This document shows positions 9,419 through 17,667 of a stretch of DNA of 64,000 nt, piece after piece. Source of the DNA: Pseudoxanthomonas beigongshangi (lineage in GTDB: Bacteria; Pseudomonadota; Gammaproteobacteria; Xanthomonadales; Xanthomonadaceae); assembly GCF_016820515.1 (NCBI RefSeq), contig NZ_JADHDV010000014.1, positions 1-64,000 on the forward strand. Direction: 5' to 3'. Under the pieces are notes generated by a model, which worked only from the letters and a program-made list of their open reading frames with translations, was not told the DNA's origin and did not search any database. The position numbers and the translations under genes are program-made. Position 1 is the stretch's first letter. Each line of letters begins with the position of its first letter.

Positions 9419-10563
9419 GAGGTCAGCACCACCCCGTCGTTGTCGCCCCACCACACCCAGACCTCGTCGTTCCAGGTCAGGCCTTCGCTGGCCCAGCGCT
9501 GCACGTTGGCGAAGTTGGCCATGAACTTGTAGCCGCCCGGCAGGCGCACGTGATAGACCGAATGGCTGCCGAAGTAGGCGATGTCCTCGATCACGCCCTT
9601 GGCCTTGTTGTACTCCTGCGCCGGTTCCGCCTTGCCGATGCCCAGCTTCTCCGGGCGAACGGCGAACGAGACTTCCTGGCCCTCGAAGCCGGAGATGCCA
9701 TGGCCCACGTAGACCGGCACCGGCAGTTGCGGGCTGCGGATGGTGACGTAGTCGGACTCGTCCTCCTCCACCACGCCATCGATCAGGTTGACCGAGCCGA
9801 TGAACTCGGCGGCGAAGCGGCTGGTCGGTTGTTCGTAGATTTCGTCCGGTGTGCCGACCTGGCGGATCCAGCCCTGATCCATCAGGGCGATGCGGGTGGC
9901 CATGGTCATGGCCTCTTCCTGATCGTGGGTGACCATCACGCAGGTCACCCCGGATTTCTCGATGATGTTGACCAGTTCCAGTTGCATCTGCGAGCGCAGC
10001 TTCTTGTCCAGCGCGCCCATCGGCTCGTCCAGCAGCAGCAGCTTCGGCCCCTTGGCCAGCGACCGCGCCAGCGCCACGCGCTGTTGCTGGCCGCCGGAGA
10101 GCTGGTGCGATTTGCGCCTGGCCAGCTTGCCCAGCTGCACCAGCGCCAGCATTTCCTCGACCCGCTTCTTGATGGCCTCCCTGGACAGGCCGTCCTGCTT
10201 CAGGCCGAAGGCGATGTTCTGTTCCACGGTCATGTGCGGGAACAGCGCGTAGGACTGGAACATCATGTTGAGCGGCCGCTCGTAGGGCGGCAGGTCGTTG
10301 AGCAGTTGCCCGTCCAGGTAGATCTTGCCGGCCGTGGGCTTCTCGAACCCGGCCAGGCAGCGCAGCAACGTGGACTTGCCGCTGCCGGAACCGCCCAGCA
10401 GGGCGAAGATCTCGCCCTTGCGGATGGTCAGGTTGGTGTCGTCCACGGCGACGAAGCCGTCGAATTCCTTGCGCACGTCGACGATGCGCAGGTAGGCATC
10501 GACACCGGCCTTGGCGGTCGCGGTGTCCTTGCCGTTGCCGGGAGGTGGGTTGTCAGCCGCCAT
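9415..10563 (-). CDS. potG: Polyamine ABC transporter ATP-binding protein (SpuF/PotG type)
   Basis: 382 residues. ABC ATPase with Walker A GGSGSGKST at 57-65 (Gly where Pro is common), Q-loop FQSYALFPH (about 102-110), signature LSGGQQQR at 155-162, Walker B LLLLDEP at 176-182 and the H-loop in MVTHDQEEA. The C-terminal TOBE region (from about 290) is that of PotA/PotG importers. I chose the ATG at 10563 because AGGGGA lies 7 nt upstream; a start 27 nt earlier is possible. It energises the potH/potI channel and lies about 100 bp downstream of the second binding-protein gene. Confidence 0.94.
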   Translation of the reverse strand: MAADNPPPGNGKDTATAKAGVDAYLRIVDVRKEFDGFVAVDDTNLTIRKGEIFALLGGSGSGKSTLLRCLAGFEKPTAGKIYLDGQLLNDLPPYERPLNMMFQSYALFPHMTVEQNIAFGLKQDGLSREAIKKRVEEMLALVQLGKLARRKSHQLSGGQQQRVALARSLAKGPKLLLLDEPMGALDKKLRSQMQLELVNIIEKSGVTCVMVTHDQEEAMTMATRIALMDQGWIRQVGTPDEIYEQPTSRFAAEFIGSVNLIDGVVEEDESDYVTIRSPQLPVPVYVGHGISGFEGQEVSFAVRPEKLGIGKAEPAQEYNKAKGVIEDIAYFGSHSVYHVRLPGGYKFMANFANVQRWASEGLTWNDEVWVWWGDNDGVVLTS

Positions 10564-10660
10564 CGGGTTCCCCTGTACCGCGCCGTGCATGCGGCGCCGG
10601 TATTTTCTTGAAAATGGAAACGCTCCGGGGCGGGCGTCGTCGCCCGCCCCTTCGCATGGG

Positions 10661-11797
10661 TTACTTGCCGGTCTTCAGTTCCGTCCAGATCCGGGTGTAC
10701 TGGCGATCCACTTCCGGCGGGAGCACCGCGAAGGTGAACAGCTTGGCTTCCACTTCCGGTGGCGGATACACGGTCGGATCCTCGACGATCGCCTTGTCCA
10801 TCAGCGCCTTGGCCTTGGGAATGGCGTTGGGGTAATGGATGAAGTTGGAATTGTTGGCCATCACCTGCGGATCCAGCAGGTAGTTGATGAAGGCATAGGC
10901 GTTGTCCACGTGCTTGGCGTCCTTGGGGATGGCCAGCATGTCGAACCACTGCGGCGCGCCTTCCTTCGGGATGGCATAGGCGATCTTGATGCCGTTGCCG
11001 GCTTCCTCGGCGCGATCGCGCGCCTGGATGATGTCGCCGGACCAGCCCACCACCAGGCAGGTGTCGCCGTTGGCCATCGCGTCGATGTACTGCGAGGAGT
11101 GGAAGTTGGTGATGTAGGGGCGCACCGACTTCAGCAACGCGGCGGCCTTGTCGATGACCTTGGGATCGAAGCTGTTGGGGTCCTCGCCCAGGTAGTTCAG
11201 CGCCATCGGGATGATTTCCGACGGGGTGTCCAGCAGGGTCACGCCGCAGTCCTTGAGCTTGGACACGTTCTCCGGCTTGAACACGATATCCAGGCTGTTG
11301 GCGATGTCGGTGTTGCCGAACGCCGCCTTGACCTTGTCGATGTTGTAGCCGATGCCGGTGGTGCCCCACATGTACGGAATGGCGTACTGGTTGCCGGGAT
11401 CCTGCCGCTCGATGCGCTTCATCAGCTCCGGGTCGAGGTTGGCGTAGTTGGGAATCCTGCTCTTGTCCAGCGGCATGAACACGCCCGCCTGGATCTGCCG
11501 GCCGAGGAAATTCAGGGTCGGCACCACGATGTCGTAGCCGCTGGAGCCGGCCAGCAGCTTGGTCTCGACCACCTCGTTGCTGTCGAACACGTCGTAGGTG
11601 ACCTTGATCCCGCTCTGTTTCTCGAAATTCGGGATGGTGTCCTCGGCGATGTAGTCCGACCAGTTGTAGACGTTCACTTCCTTGGCCCCTTCGGCCTTGG
11701 CGGTGCCGGCCGCCCCCTTGTCGGCATCGGGCTTGCCGCCGCAGGCGGCCAGGGTGGTACAGAGGAGGACAGCGGTGGCCAGGATTCGCAGTTTCAT
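10661..11797 (-). CDS. potF: Polyamine ABC transporter substrate-binding protein (SpuE/PotF type, copy 2)
   Basis: 378 residues. Lipoprotein-like signal with LAACGG (Cys about 19), then a short low-complexity linker and the PotF/PotD fold beginning VNVYNWSDYIAEDTIPNFEKQ. It delivers putrescine or spermidine from the periplasm to the permeases. Around 80 percent of aligned residues match the neighbouring paralogue at 11958-13085, and the last 25 residues are identical, so the pair is a tandem duplication. The start ATG (11797) follows GGAGAG; the frame upstream is open but has no signal peptide. Tandem binding proteins are also found in the P. aeruginosa spu operon (SpuD, SpuE), where they differ in putrescine and spermidine preference; which copy has which preference cannot be told here, since both share QWFDM at the ligand-lining segment. 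Confidence 0.92.
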   Translation of the reverse strand: MKLRILATAVLLCTTLAACGGKPDADKGAAGTAKAEGAKEVNVYNWSDYIAEDTIPNFEKQSGIKVTYDVFDSNEVVETKLLAGSSGYDIVVPTLNFLGRQIQAGVFMPLDKSRIPNYANLDPELMKRIERQDPGNQYAIPYMWGTTGIGYNIDKVKAAFGNTDIANSLDIVFKPENVSKLKDCGVTLLDTPSEIIPMALNYLGEDPNSFDPKVIDKAAALLKSVRPYITNFHSSQYIDAMANGDTCLVVGWSGDIIQARDRAEEAGNGIKIAYAIPKEGAPQWFDMLAIPKDAKHVDNAYAFINYLLDPQVMANNSNFIHYPNAIPKAKALMDKAIVEDPTVYPPPEVEAKLFTFAVLPPEVDRQYTRIWTELKTGK

Positions 11798-11957
11798 CAA
11801 GCTCTCTCCAGAGTTGCGCCAGGCATGGCAGTGATGAGTGGTGCGTTCTTGCGGTTTGACTGCGGGCATTCCGGGGAATGCCCTGTTCGTGCCCGGGACC
11901 GAGGCCCCGGCAATCCCCCCCAAAGACCAGGGCCGCGCGAGGCGGCCCTGCTCCGGT

Positions 11958-13085
11958 TTACTTGCCCGTCTTCAGTTCCGTCCAGATCCGGGTGTACTGG
12001 CGGTCCACTTCCGGCGGCAGCACCGCGAAGGTGAACAGCTTGGCGTCGACCTCGGCCGGCGGATAGATGGTCGGATCGTTGGCGATCGACGGCTCGATCA
12101 TCGGCTTGGACGCCGGCACCGCGTTCGGATAGGTCACGAAATTGGTGTTGGCCGCCGCCACCTTCGGGTCCAGCATGTTGTTGATGAAGGCATAGGCGTT
12201 GTCCACGTGCTTGGCATCCTTGGGAATGGCCATCATGTCGAACCACTGCGGCGCGCCTTCCTTCGGAATCGAGTAGCCGATGTGCACGCCGTTCTCCGCC
12301 TCGTCGGCGCGATCGCGTGCCTGGATGACGTCGCCCGACCAGCCCACCACCAGGCACACGTCGCCGTTGGCCAGGTCGTTGATGTAGGACGAGGAATGGA
12401 AGTTGCGGATGTAGGGACGGATGCCCTTCAGCAGCGCCGCGGCCTTGTCGATGACCTTGGGATCGAAGCTGTGCGGATCCTCGCCCAGGTAGTTCAGTGC
12501 GATCGGGATCAGCTCGGACGGGGTATCCAGCACGGTCACGCCGCAGTCCTTGAGCTTGGACAGGTTCTCCGGCTTGAACACCAGGTCCCAGCTGCCGGTG
12601 ACGTCGGTGTTGCCGAACGCGGCCTTGACCTTGTCCTCGTTGTAACCGATGCCGCTGGTGCCCCACAGGTACGGCACCGCGTACTGGTTGCCCGGATCCT
12701 GCAGGGCGATGCGCTCCAGCAACTTGGGATCGACGTTCTTCAGGTTCGGGATCTTCGACTTGTCCAGCGGCAGGAACACGCCGGCCTGGATCTGCCGGCC
12801 AAGGAAGCTCAGCGAGGGCACCACCACGTCGTAGCCGCTGGAACCGGCCAGCAGCTTGGTTTCGACCATCTCGTCGCTGTCGAACACGTCATAGGTGACC
12901 TTGATCCCGGTCTGCTTCTCGAAGTTCGGGATGGTGTCCTCGGCGATGTAGTCCGACCAGTTGTAGACGTTGACGACCTTCTCATCGGCCGCCTTGGCCG
13001 CCTTCTTTTCCCCGTCCCCGCCGCCACCACAGGCCGCCAGGGCACCGGCCGCGGCCAGCGCAATCGTCAATGCTCGGAACTTCAT
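11958..13085 (-). CDS. potF: Polyamine ABC transporter substrate-binding protein (SpuD/PotF type, copy 1)
   Basis: 375 residues. Signal with LAACGGGG (Cys about 19) and the same PotF fold as the copy at 10661-11797. AGGAGA lies upstream of the ATG at 13085. It is the first of the two binding-protein genes after the aminotransferase gene, as spuD is in P. aeruginosa. Differences from the second copy are scattered and mostly on the surface or in the C-terminal third (for instance MLDPKVAAANTNFVTYPNAVPASKPM here against LLDPQVMANNSNFIHYPNAI there). The spacer to the next copy is 160 bp. Confidence 0.92.
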   Translation of the reverse strand: MKFRALTIALAAAGALAACGGGGDGEKKAAKAADEKVVNVYNWSDYIAEDTIPNFEKQTGIKVTYDVFDSDEMVETKLLAGSSGYDVVVPSLSFLGRQIQAGVFLPLDKSKIPNLKNVDPKLLERIALQDPGNQYAVPYLWGTSGIGYNEDKVKAAFGNTDVTGSWDLVFKPENLSKLKDCGVTVLDTPSELIPIALNYLGEDPHSFDPKVIDKAAALLKGIRPYIRNFHSSSYINDLANGDVCLVVGWSGDVIQARDRADEAENGVHIGYSIPKEGAPQWFDMMAIPKDAKHVDNAYAFINNMLDPKVAAANTNFVTYPNAVPASKPMIEPSIANDPTIYPPAEVDAKLFTFAVLPPEVDRQYTRIWTELKTGK

Positions 13086-13176
13086 GGGGCTTCTCCTGGA
13101 AGCAGAAAGGTGATGGCGGACATGATACGCCCCGCCACCCGCCTGGGAACCCGTTGACGGGCCGGCGTTCCCACCG

Positions 13177-14541
13177 TCAGCGGCCCAGCGCCTGGGCGGT
13201 GTCGTCCAACGCCTTCCAGGCCTTGTCGAACAGTTCGTCGACCTGATCGCGGGTGATCACCAGCGGCGGCGACAGCAACATCGCATCCCAGGTGGCGCGC
13301 AGGATCAAGCCGCGCTTGAGGGCGAAGTCGCGGCACATCACCCCGACCGAACCGCGATCCGGGAAGAACCCGCGCCCGCCCTTGTCCGGCACCAGTTCCA
13401 GCGCCCCGACCAGGCCGGCGATGCGCGCCTGCCCGACCAGCCGGTGTTCGCCCAGCTCGGCCCAGCGCTGCGCCAGATAAGGCGCGATCTCGCTCTTGGC
13501 CCGTTCGACGATCTTTTCTTCCTGCAGGATGCGGATGTTCTCCAGCGCCACCGCCGCGCACACCGGATGGCCGGAATAGGTGGCGCCATGCGCCAGCTCG
13601 CCGCCCTGCGCCTTGAGCACGTTCGCCACGCGGTCGTTGAACATCGCCGCGCCCAGCGGGATGTAGCCGGAGGTGATGCCCTTGGCCACCGGCATGATGT
13701 CCGGCTGGAAACCGAAGTATTGCGAGCCGAACCATTCGCCGGTGCGGCCGAAGCCGCAGATGACCTCGTCGGCGATCAGCAGCACGTCGTACTTGCGGCA
13801 GATGCGTTCGATTTCCGGCCAGTAGGTGCGCGGCGGGATGTATACGCCGATGGCGCCCATGATCGGTTCGCCGATGAAGGCGGCGACCCGTTCCGGCCCC
13901 AGCTCCAGGATCTTGTCTTCCAGCCGGCGCGCCGCGACCCGACCGTACTCGTCCTCGGACAGCTCGCCGCCGTCGGCGAACCAGAACGGCGGATCGATGT
14001 GGTGGATGTCCGGAATCGGCAGCCCGCCCTGCTTGTGCATGCCCTTCATGCCGCCCAGGCTGGCACCGGCCATGGTGGTGCCGTGGTAGCCGTCGTGGCG
14101 ACCGATGAAGATGTTCTTGCGCGGCTGGTCCTGCACCGCCCAGAAGTGCCGCACCAGCCGCAGAATGGTGTCGTTGGCCTCGGAACCGGAATTGACGAAG
14201 AAGGAATGGTTGATGTCGCCCGGCGCCAGTTCGGCCAGCTTGGCCGCCAGTTCGATGGTCGGCTCGGTGGTGCACTGGAAGAAGCTGTTGTAGTACGCCA
14301 GTTGCGTCATCTGTTTCGACGCGACCTCGCCCAGTTCCTTGCGCCCGTAACCGATGTTGACGCACCACAGGCCGGCGAAGGCGTCGAGCAGTTGGTTGCC
14401 TTCGGCGTCCCATACATAACAGCCCTCGCCGCGGGTAAGGATGCGGGTGCCTTTCTTGGCCAGGGCGGCGTTGTCGTTGAAGGGGTGCAGGTGGTGTTCG
14501 GCGTCGAGTTTCTGGAGGGTGCGGATGTCGAGGTGTTCCAT
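13177..14541 (-). CDS. spuC: Putrescine--pyruvate aminotransferase (SpuC-type class III aminotransferase)
   Basis: 454 residues, the length of SpuC. PLP-dependent class III aminotransferase: GSEANDT binds the cofactor phosphate, Asp258 in ADEVICGFGRTG binds the pyridine nitrogen, and Lys287 in PVAKGITSGYIPLGA forms the Schiff base. The family moves the amino group of putrescine (also cadaverine or spermidine) to pyruvate, giving 4-aminobutanal and alanine. It stands directly before the polyamine importer genes. Upstream are 702 bp filled by repeat sequence, so it may have its own promoter rather than reading through from the gamma-glutamyl genes. Confidence 0.88.
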   Translation of the reverse strand: MEHLDIRTLQKLDAEHHLHPFNDNAALAKKGTRILTRGEGCYVWDAEGNQLLDAFAGLWCVNIGYGRKELGEVASKQMTQLAYYNSFFQCTTEPTIELAAKLAELAPGDINHSFFVNSGSEANDTILRLVRHFWAVQDQPRKNIFIGRHDGYHGTTMAGASLGGMKGMHKQGGLPIPDIHHIDPPFWFADGGELSEDEYGRVAARRLEDKILELGPERVAAFIGEPIMGAIGVYIPPRTYWPEIERICRKYDVLLIADEVICGFGRTGEWFGSQYFGFQPDIMPVAKGITSGYIPLGAAMFNDRVANVLKAQGGELAHGATYSGHPVCAAVALENIRILQEEKIVERAKSEIAPYLAQRWAELGEHRLVGQARIAGLVGALELVPDKGGRGFFPDRGSVGVMCRDFALKRGLILRATWDAMLLSPPLVITRDQVDELFDKAWKALDDTAQALGR

Positions 14542-14658
14542 GGGGACTCCGGGACGGTGTTCTTGTGGGATCTGCGCTCAGGCGCATGCGGATGGTGAGC
14601 GGGCGCTGCCGCGCAGGATTGCTACCGACGATTCGTCATGGCGCGCTCGCCGCGGGGC

Positions 14659-14887
14659 GTCACTTTCTTTGCTTGTGCAAAGAAAGTAACCAAAGAAAGC
14701 ACACCCCGGCCTTCGCGCCCCAACGGCTACGCCGTCGGGGTCCGTGTCGCCGGCGGGAATTTTGGGAAGGCACATCCCTGTGCCTGCCCAAAACGCCGCG
14801 CGTCGTGCGCGGCGCCCTTCGGGTTTACCCACCGTCGCCACCGCTGCGGAAGGGGCCCCCGGAGCAAAGGCAGGAGCACAAGCAAAG
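14659..14887 (-). repeat. Long repeat family, copy A (TTTCTTTGCACAAGCAAAGAAA element)
   Basis: About 229 bp. It carries the palindromic core TTTGCTTGTGCAAA plus flanking TTACTTTCTTTG / GGGGTGTGCTTTCTTTGG motif at 14659-14709, a GC-rich inverted segment GGCGCCGCGCACGACGCGCG near 14795-14815, and GCTCCTGCCTTTGC at the inner end. It faces copy B (14921-15142) head to tail-inverted. The stretch 14542-15243 holds only these two copies and short linkers; no gene is supported in it. Confidence 0.8.
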
Positions 14888-14920
14888 GCGGGCGAATGCT
14901 TGAACGCCACCGCTGTTGTC

Positions 14921-15142
14921 GTTGCTCCTGCTTTTGCTTCCCGGGCCCCCGTTAAGGCGTGGCAAGCGGGCCGGGTCAAACCCGCAGGGCGGCGCACAGG
15001 ACGTGCGCCGTTTTCGGCAGGGGCAGGATGCCCCTTCCGAAAATTCCCGGAACGATTGCGAACCCTTCGCGAAGCGAAGGGCACGCCGCCAGGGGTGTGT
15101 TTCTTTTGGTTACTTTTCTTTGCACAAGCAAAGAAAAGTGAC
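14921..15142 (+). repeat. Long repeat family, copy B (TTTCTTTGCACAAGCAAAGAAA element)
   Basis: About 222 bp, inverted relative to copy A with 33 bp between them, so the pair could form a very large cruciform or RNA hairpin. It shows the same order of blocks: GCTCCTGCTTTTGC, the GCGCACAGGACGTGCGC inverted segment, GGCAGGGGCAGGATGCCCC, and finally GGGTGTG...GGTTACTTTTCTTTGCACAAGCAAAG. Short frames here give KESNQRKHTP-type peptides, which I treat as spurious. Confidence 0.8.
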
Positions 15143-15243
15143 GCCCGCGGCAGCGCGTGCGCCGCAAGCGAACGGGCGCTCCGCCGCGCCAGCGCCCGGA
15201 CATGCGTTCTACGGCAACCCAAAAAATCTCGCACCATGAACAC

Positions 15244-16635
15244 TCAGACGTTCAACAACAGGAATTCCCGCTCCCACGAACTGATCACGCGGAAGAAGGT
15301 CTCGTACTCCTTGCGCTTCACCGACACATACGCCCGCACGAACCGCGGTCCCAGCATCTCCTGCAGCGGCTTGCACGCTTCCAGCCCGTCCAGCGCCTCG
15401 CCCAGCGAACGCGGCAGGTCGTAGCCGATTTCCTTGGCGCTGCCGGCGGTCGGCGCGGTCGGCTTGAGCTTCTCGCGGATGCCCAGCAGGCCGCAGGCCA
15501 GGGTCGCGGCCATCGCCAGGTAGGGATTGGCATCGGAACCGGCGAAGCGACTTTCCACCCGCATGTTCTCCGGAGTGTCCATCGGCACGCGCAGGCCGCA
15601 GGTACGGTTGTCGTAGCCCCACTGCACGTTGCTGGGCGAGACTTCGCCGAACATCAGCCGGCGGTAGGAATTGACGTTGGGCGCGAAGAACGCCATCGCC
15701 ATCGGCACGTACTTCTGCAGGCCGGCCAGGTAGTGCCCGAACACCGGACTGAACTTGCCCGGATCCTTGCCGGTGAACACGTTGTGGCCCTTCTTCGCGT
15801 CCACCACGCTCTGGTGGATGTGCATCGCGCTGCCGGGCTCGTTCTCCATCGGCTTGGCCAGGAAGGTGGCGTAGACGCCGTGCCGCATCGCCGCCTCGCG
15901 CATGGTGCGCTTGAACAGGAACACCTGGTCGGCCAGCGCCATCGCCCCGGCATGGGTGAAGTTGACTTCCAGCTGGGCCGCGCCGGATTCGTGGATCAGC
16001 GTGTCCACGTCCAGCTCCATCGCTTCGCAGTAGTCGTACATCAGATCGAGGATCGGGTCGAACTCGTTGACCGCGTCGATCGAGTACGACTGGCGCGCGG
16101 TCTCCGGGCGCCCGGAGCGGCCGGCCGGCGGCAGCAGCGGGAAATCCGGGTCGGTGTTCTTCTGCACCAGGAAGAATTCAAGCTCCGGCGCGACCACCGG
16201 TCGCAGGCCGGCCTTTTCGTACTCGGCCAGCACCCGCCGCAGCACGTTGCGCGGCGCCAGTTCGTGCGGCTGTCCGGCCTTGGTGTAGCAGTCGTGGATG
16301 ATCTGCGCGGTGGGATCGGCCGCCCACGGCACCATCCGCACCGTGTCCGGATCCGGGCGCAGCATCATGTCCGAATCCGACGGCGAGGTCAGTTCGTAAT
16401 AGTCGTCCGGATAATCACCGGTGACGGTGGTGGCGAAGATGCCTTCCGGCAGGCGGGTGCCGTAGTCGTGCGAGAACTTGTCGGCGGGAATGATCTTGCC
16501 GCGCGCGTTGCCGGTGATGTCCGGCACCAGGCATTCGACCTCGGTGATGCGGCGTTCCTTCAGCCAGCGCCGCAGCGCGCTCTCTTCGGCCTGCTGCGGC
16601 GTGGTCTGTTTTCGGGAGTTCTTTTTCTGGCTCAT
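15244..16635 (-). CDS. puuA: Glutamine synthetase family protein, probable gamma-glutamylpolyamine synthetase (SpuB/PuuA type)
   Basis: 463 residues. Type I glutamine-synthetase fold: PELEFFLV (metal Glu), NEPGSAMHIHQS (ATP/metal), NSYRRLMFGEVSP and the glutamate-binding NRTCGLRVP ... ESRFAGSDANPYL. It lacks the long adenylylation region of GlnA and sits beside the gamma-glutamyl-GABA hydrolase gene, so ligation of glutamate to putrescine or another polyamine is inferred. The start ATG at 16635 is 43 bp after the hydrolase gene, on the same strand, giving a two-gene operon. A second, divergent paralogue lies at 17668. Confidence 0.87.
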   Translation of the reverse strand: MSQKKNSRKQTTPQQAEESALRRWLKERRITEVECLVPDITGNARGKIIPADKFSHDYGTRLPEGIFATTVTGDYPDDYYELTSPSDSDMMLRPDPDTVRMVPWAADPTAQIIHDCYTKAGQPHELAPRNVLRRVLAEYEKAGLRPVVAPELEFFLVQKNTDPDFPLLPPAGRSGRPETARQSYSIDAVNEFDPILDLMYDYCEAMELDVDTLIHESGAAQLEVNFTHAGAMALADQVFLFKRTMREAAMRHGVYATFLAKPMENEPGSAMHIHQSVVDAKKGHNVFTGKDPGKFSPVFGHYLAGLQKYVPMAMAFFAPNVNSYRRLMFGEVSPSNVQWGYDNRTCGLRVPMDTPENMRVESRFAGSDANPYLAMAATLACGLLGIREKLKPTAPTAGSAKEIGYDLPRSLGEALDGLEACKPLQEMLGPRFVRAYVSVKRKEYETFFRVISSWEREFLLLNV

Positions 16636-16678
16636 GGGATTACGGTTCGGAGAGGGGAACGGGAAGGACGCAATCGCT

Positions 16679-17458
16679 TCACGCCGCGCGGGGCGGCGGG
16701 CGTTCCCGCGCGCGCCGTTCGGCGCGCTCCCGGCAGGCGGCTCCGAACGCCTGGAAGATCGACAGGTAGAACGGGTTTTCGGCGACCCGCCATTCCGGAT
16801 GCCACTGCACGCCGAGCAGGAAGCCCGGGCCGGCGTGGCGGAAAGCTTCGATCAGCCCGTCCGGCGCGGTGGCTTCCACGATCAGATCACGGCCGAGCCG
16901 GCGCACGCCCTGTCCATGCAGCGAATTGACCTTCACCCGTTCCACGCCGGCCCAGTGCGCCAGCAGGCCGTCCGGCGCCAGCGCGACGTCGTGCGCGGGG
17001 CCGTACTGGACGTCGAGCGGATCGTCCGGGCGTTCGCGGTGATCCATGAAGCCCGGTTGCTCGTGCACCTTTTGGTACAGGCTGCCGCCCAGGGCGACGT
17101 TGACTTCCTGGAAGCCGCGGCAGATCGCCAGCAGCGGCACGCCCATGTCCATCGCCAGCGGAATCAACGCCAGGTTGGTGGCGTCGCGGCGCGGATCCAG
17201 CAGGTTGCCTTCGTAGCTGGATTCGTCGCTGTAGTGATGCGGTTCGATGTTGCTGACCGAGCCCGTCAGCAGGATGCCGTCGACGCCGCGCAGGAACTCG
17301 CGCAGCGGCAACGCCGGGTCCAGGGTGGGCAGCAGCACCGGCATCGCGCCGGCGCCGTCGACCACCGCGCGGATGTACTTCTCCCCGACCGCGAGGAAGG
17401 GATGCGCGCCGATTTGTTTGTGATCGGTCGGCAGGCCGACCAGCGGCTGGCTGGTCAT
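16679..17458 (-). CDS. puuD: Gamma-glutamyl-gamma-aminobutyrate hydrolase (PuuD/SpuA type)
   Basis: 259 residues, class I glutamine-amidotransferase-like fold (peptidase C26). The catalytic triad is visible: Cys113 in LLAICRGFQEVNV, and His220 and Glu222 in GVQWHPEW. The family frees GABA and glutamate from gamma-glutamyl-GABA, the last step of the glutamylated putrescine route. It is the first gene of the minus-strand operon; the 209-bp divergent promoter region to the second GS gene carries two repressor-like sites. Confidence 0.9.
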   Translation of the reverse strand: MTSQPLVGLPTDHKQIGAHPFLAVGEKYIRAVVDGAGAMPVLLPTLDPALPLREFLRGVDGILLTGSVSNIEPHHYSDESSYEGNLLDPRRDATNLALIPLAMDMGVPLLAICRGFQEVNVALGGSLYQKVHEQPGFMDHRERPDDPLDVQYGPAHDVALAPDGLLAHWAGVERVKVNSLHGQGVRRLGRDLIVEATAPDGLIEAFRHAGPGFLLGVQWHPEWRVAENPFYLSIFQAFGAACRERAERRARERPPPRAA

Positions 17459-17496
17459 GCAGGGGGCTCGGGATGGCTTGGAGCCACCTTAGCCCG

Positions 17497-17515
17497 GCCG
17501 TTTTATTTTTACAAC
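17497..17515. promoter_or_regulatory. Degenerate half-match to the polyamine operator, puuD side
   Basis: GCCGTTTTATTTTTACAAC. The right half (TTTTTACAAC) matches the other putative PuuR-type sites; the left half does not (it would need GTTG). It lies 39 bp upstream of the hydrolase start. Weak on its own; supported only by the three better sites. Confidence 0.3.
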
Positions 17516-17604
17516 ACAGGGGGCGAATCAGCGCCCGTGCGCCCCGTAATGGTGCGCAGCAGCACCGGTTTCGGGCGTTTTCGGGGTATGAGGCCGCGAG
17601 TGTC

Positions 17605-17623
17605 GTTGAGTATTCTTGACAAC
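17605..17623. promoter_or_regulatory. Putative PuuR-type operator before the second GS gene
   Basis: GTTGAGTATTCTTGACAAC, 45 bp upstream of the start at 17668. Outer GTTG/CAAC arms are symmetric with 11 bp between. The complement aligns with the sites at 25563-25581 and 25205-25223 (shared TGT(A/C)AAG and CAAC). Inferred to be bound by the XRE-cupin regulator at 24630. Confidence 0.55.
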
Positions 17624-17667
17624 GCACCTCCTCTGCTAAGCTGCCACCGGCCTTCCGGAGCGCCTGC

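Noticed and set aside
14578-15243. Several frames giving FFACAKK and KESNQRKHTP-type peptides
   Set aside because: They come from the palindromic repeat family, occur on both strands and vary in frame between copies; no ribosome binding site or family supports them.
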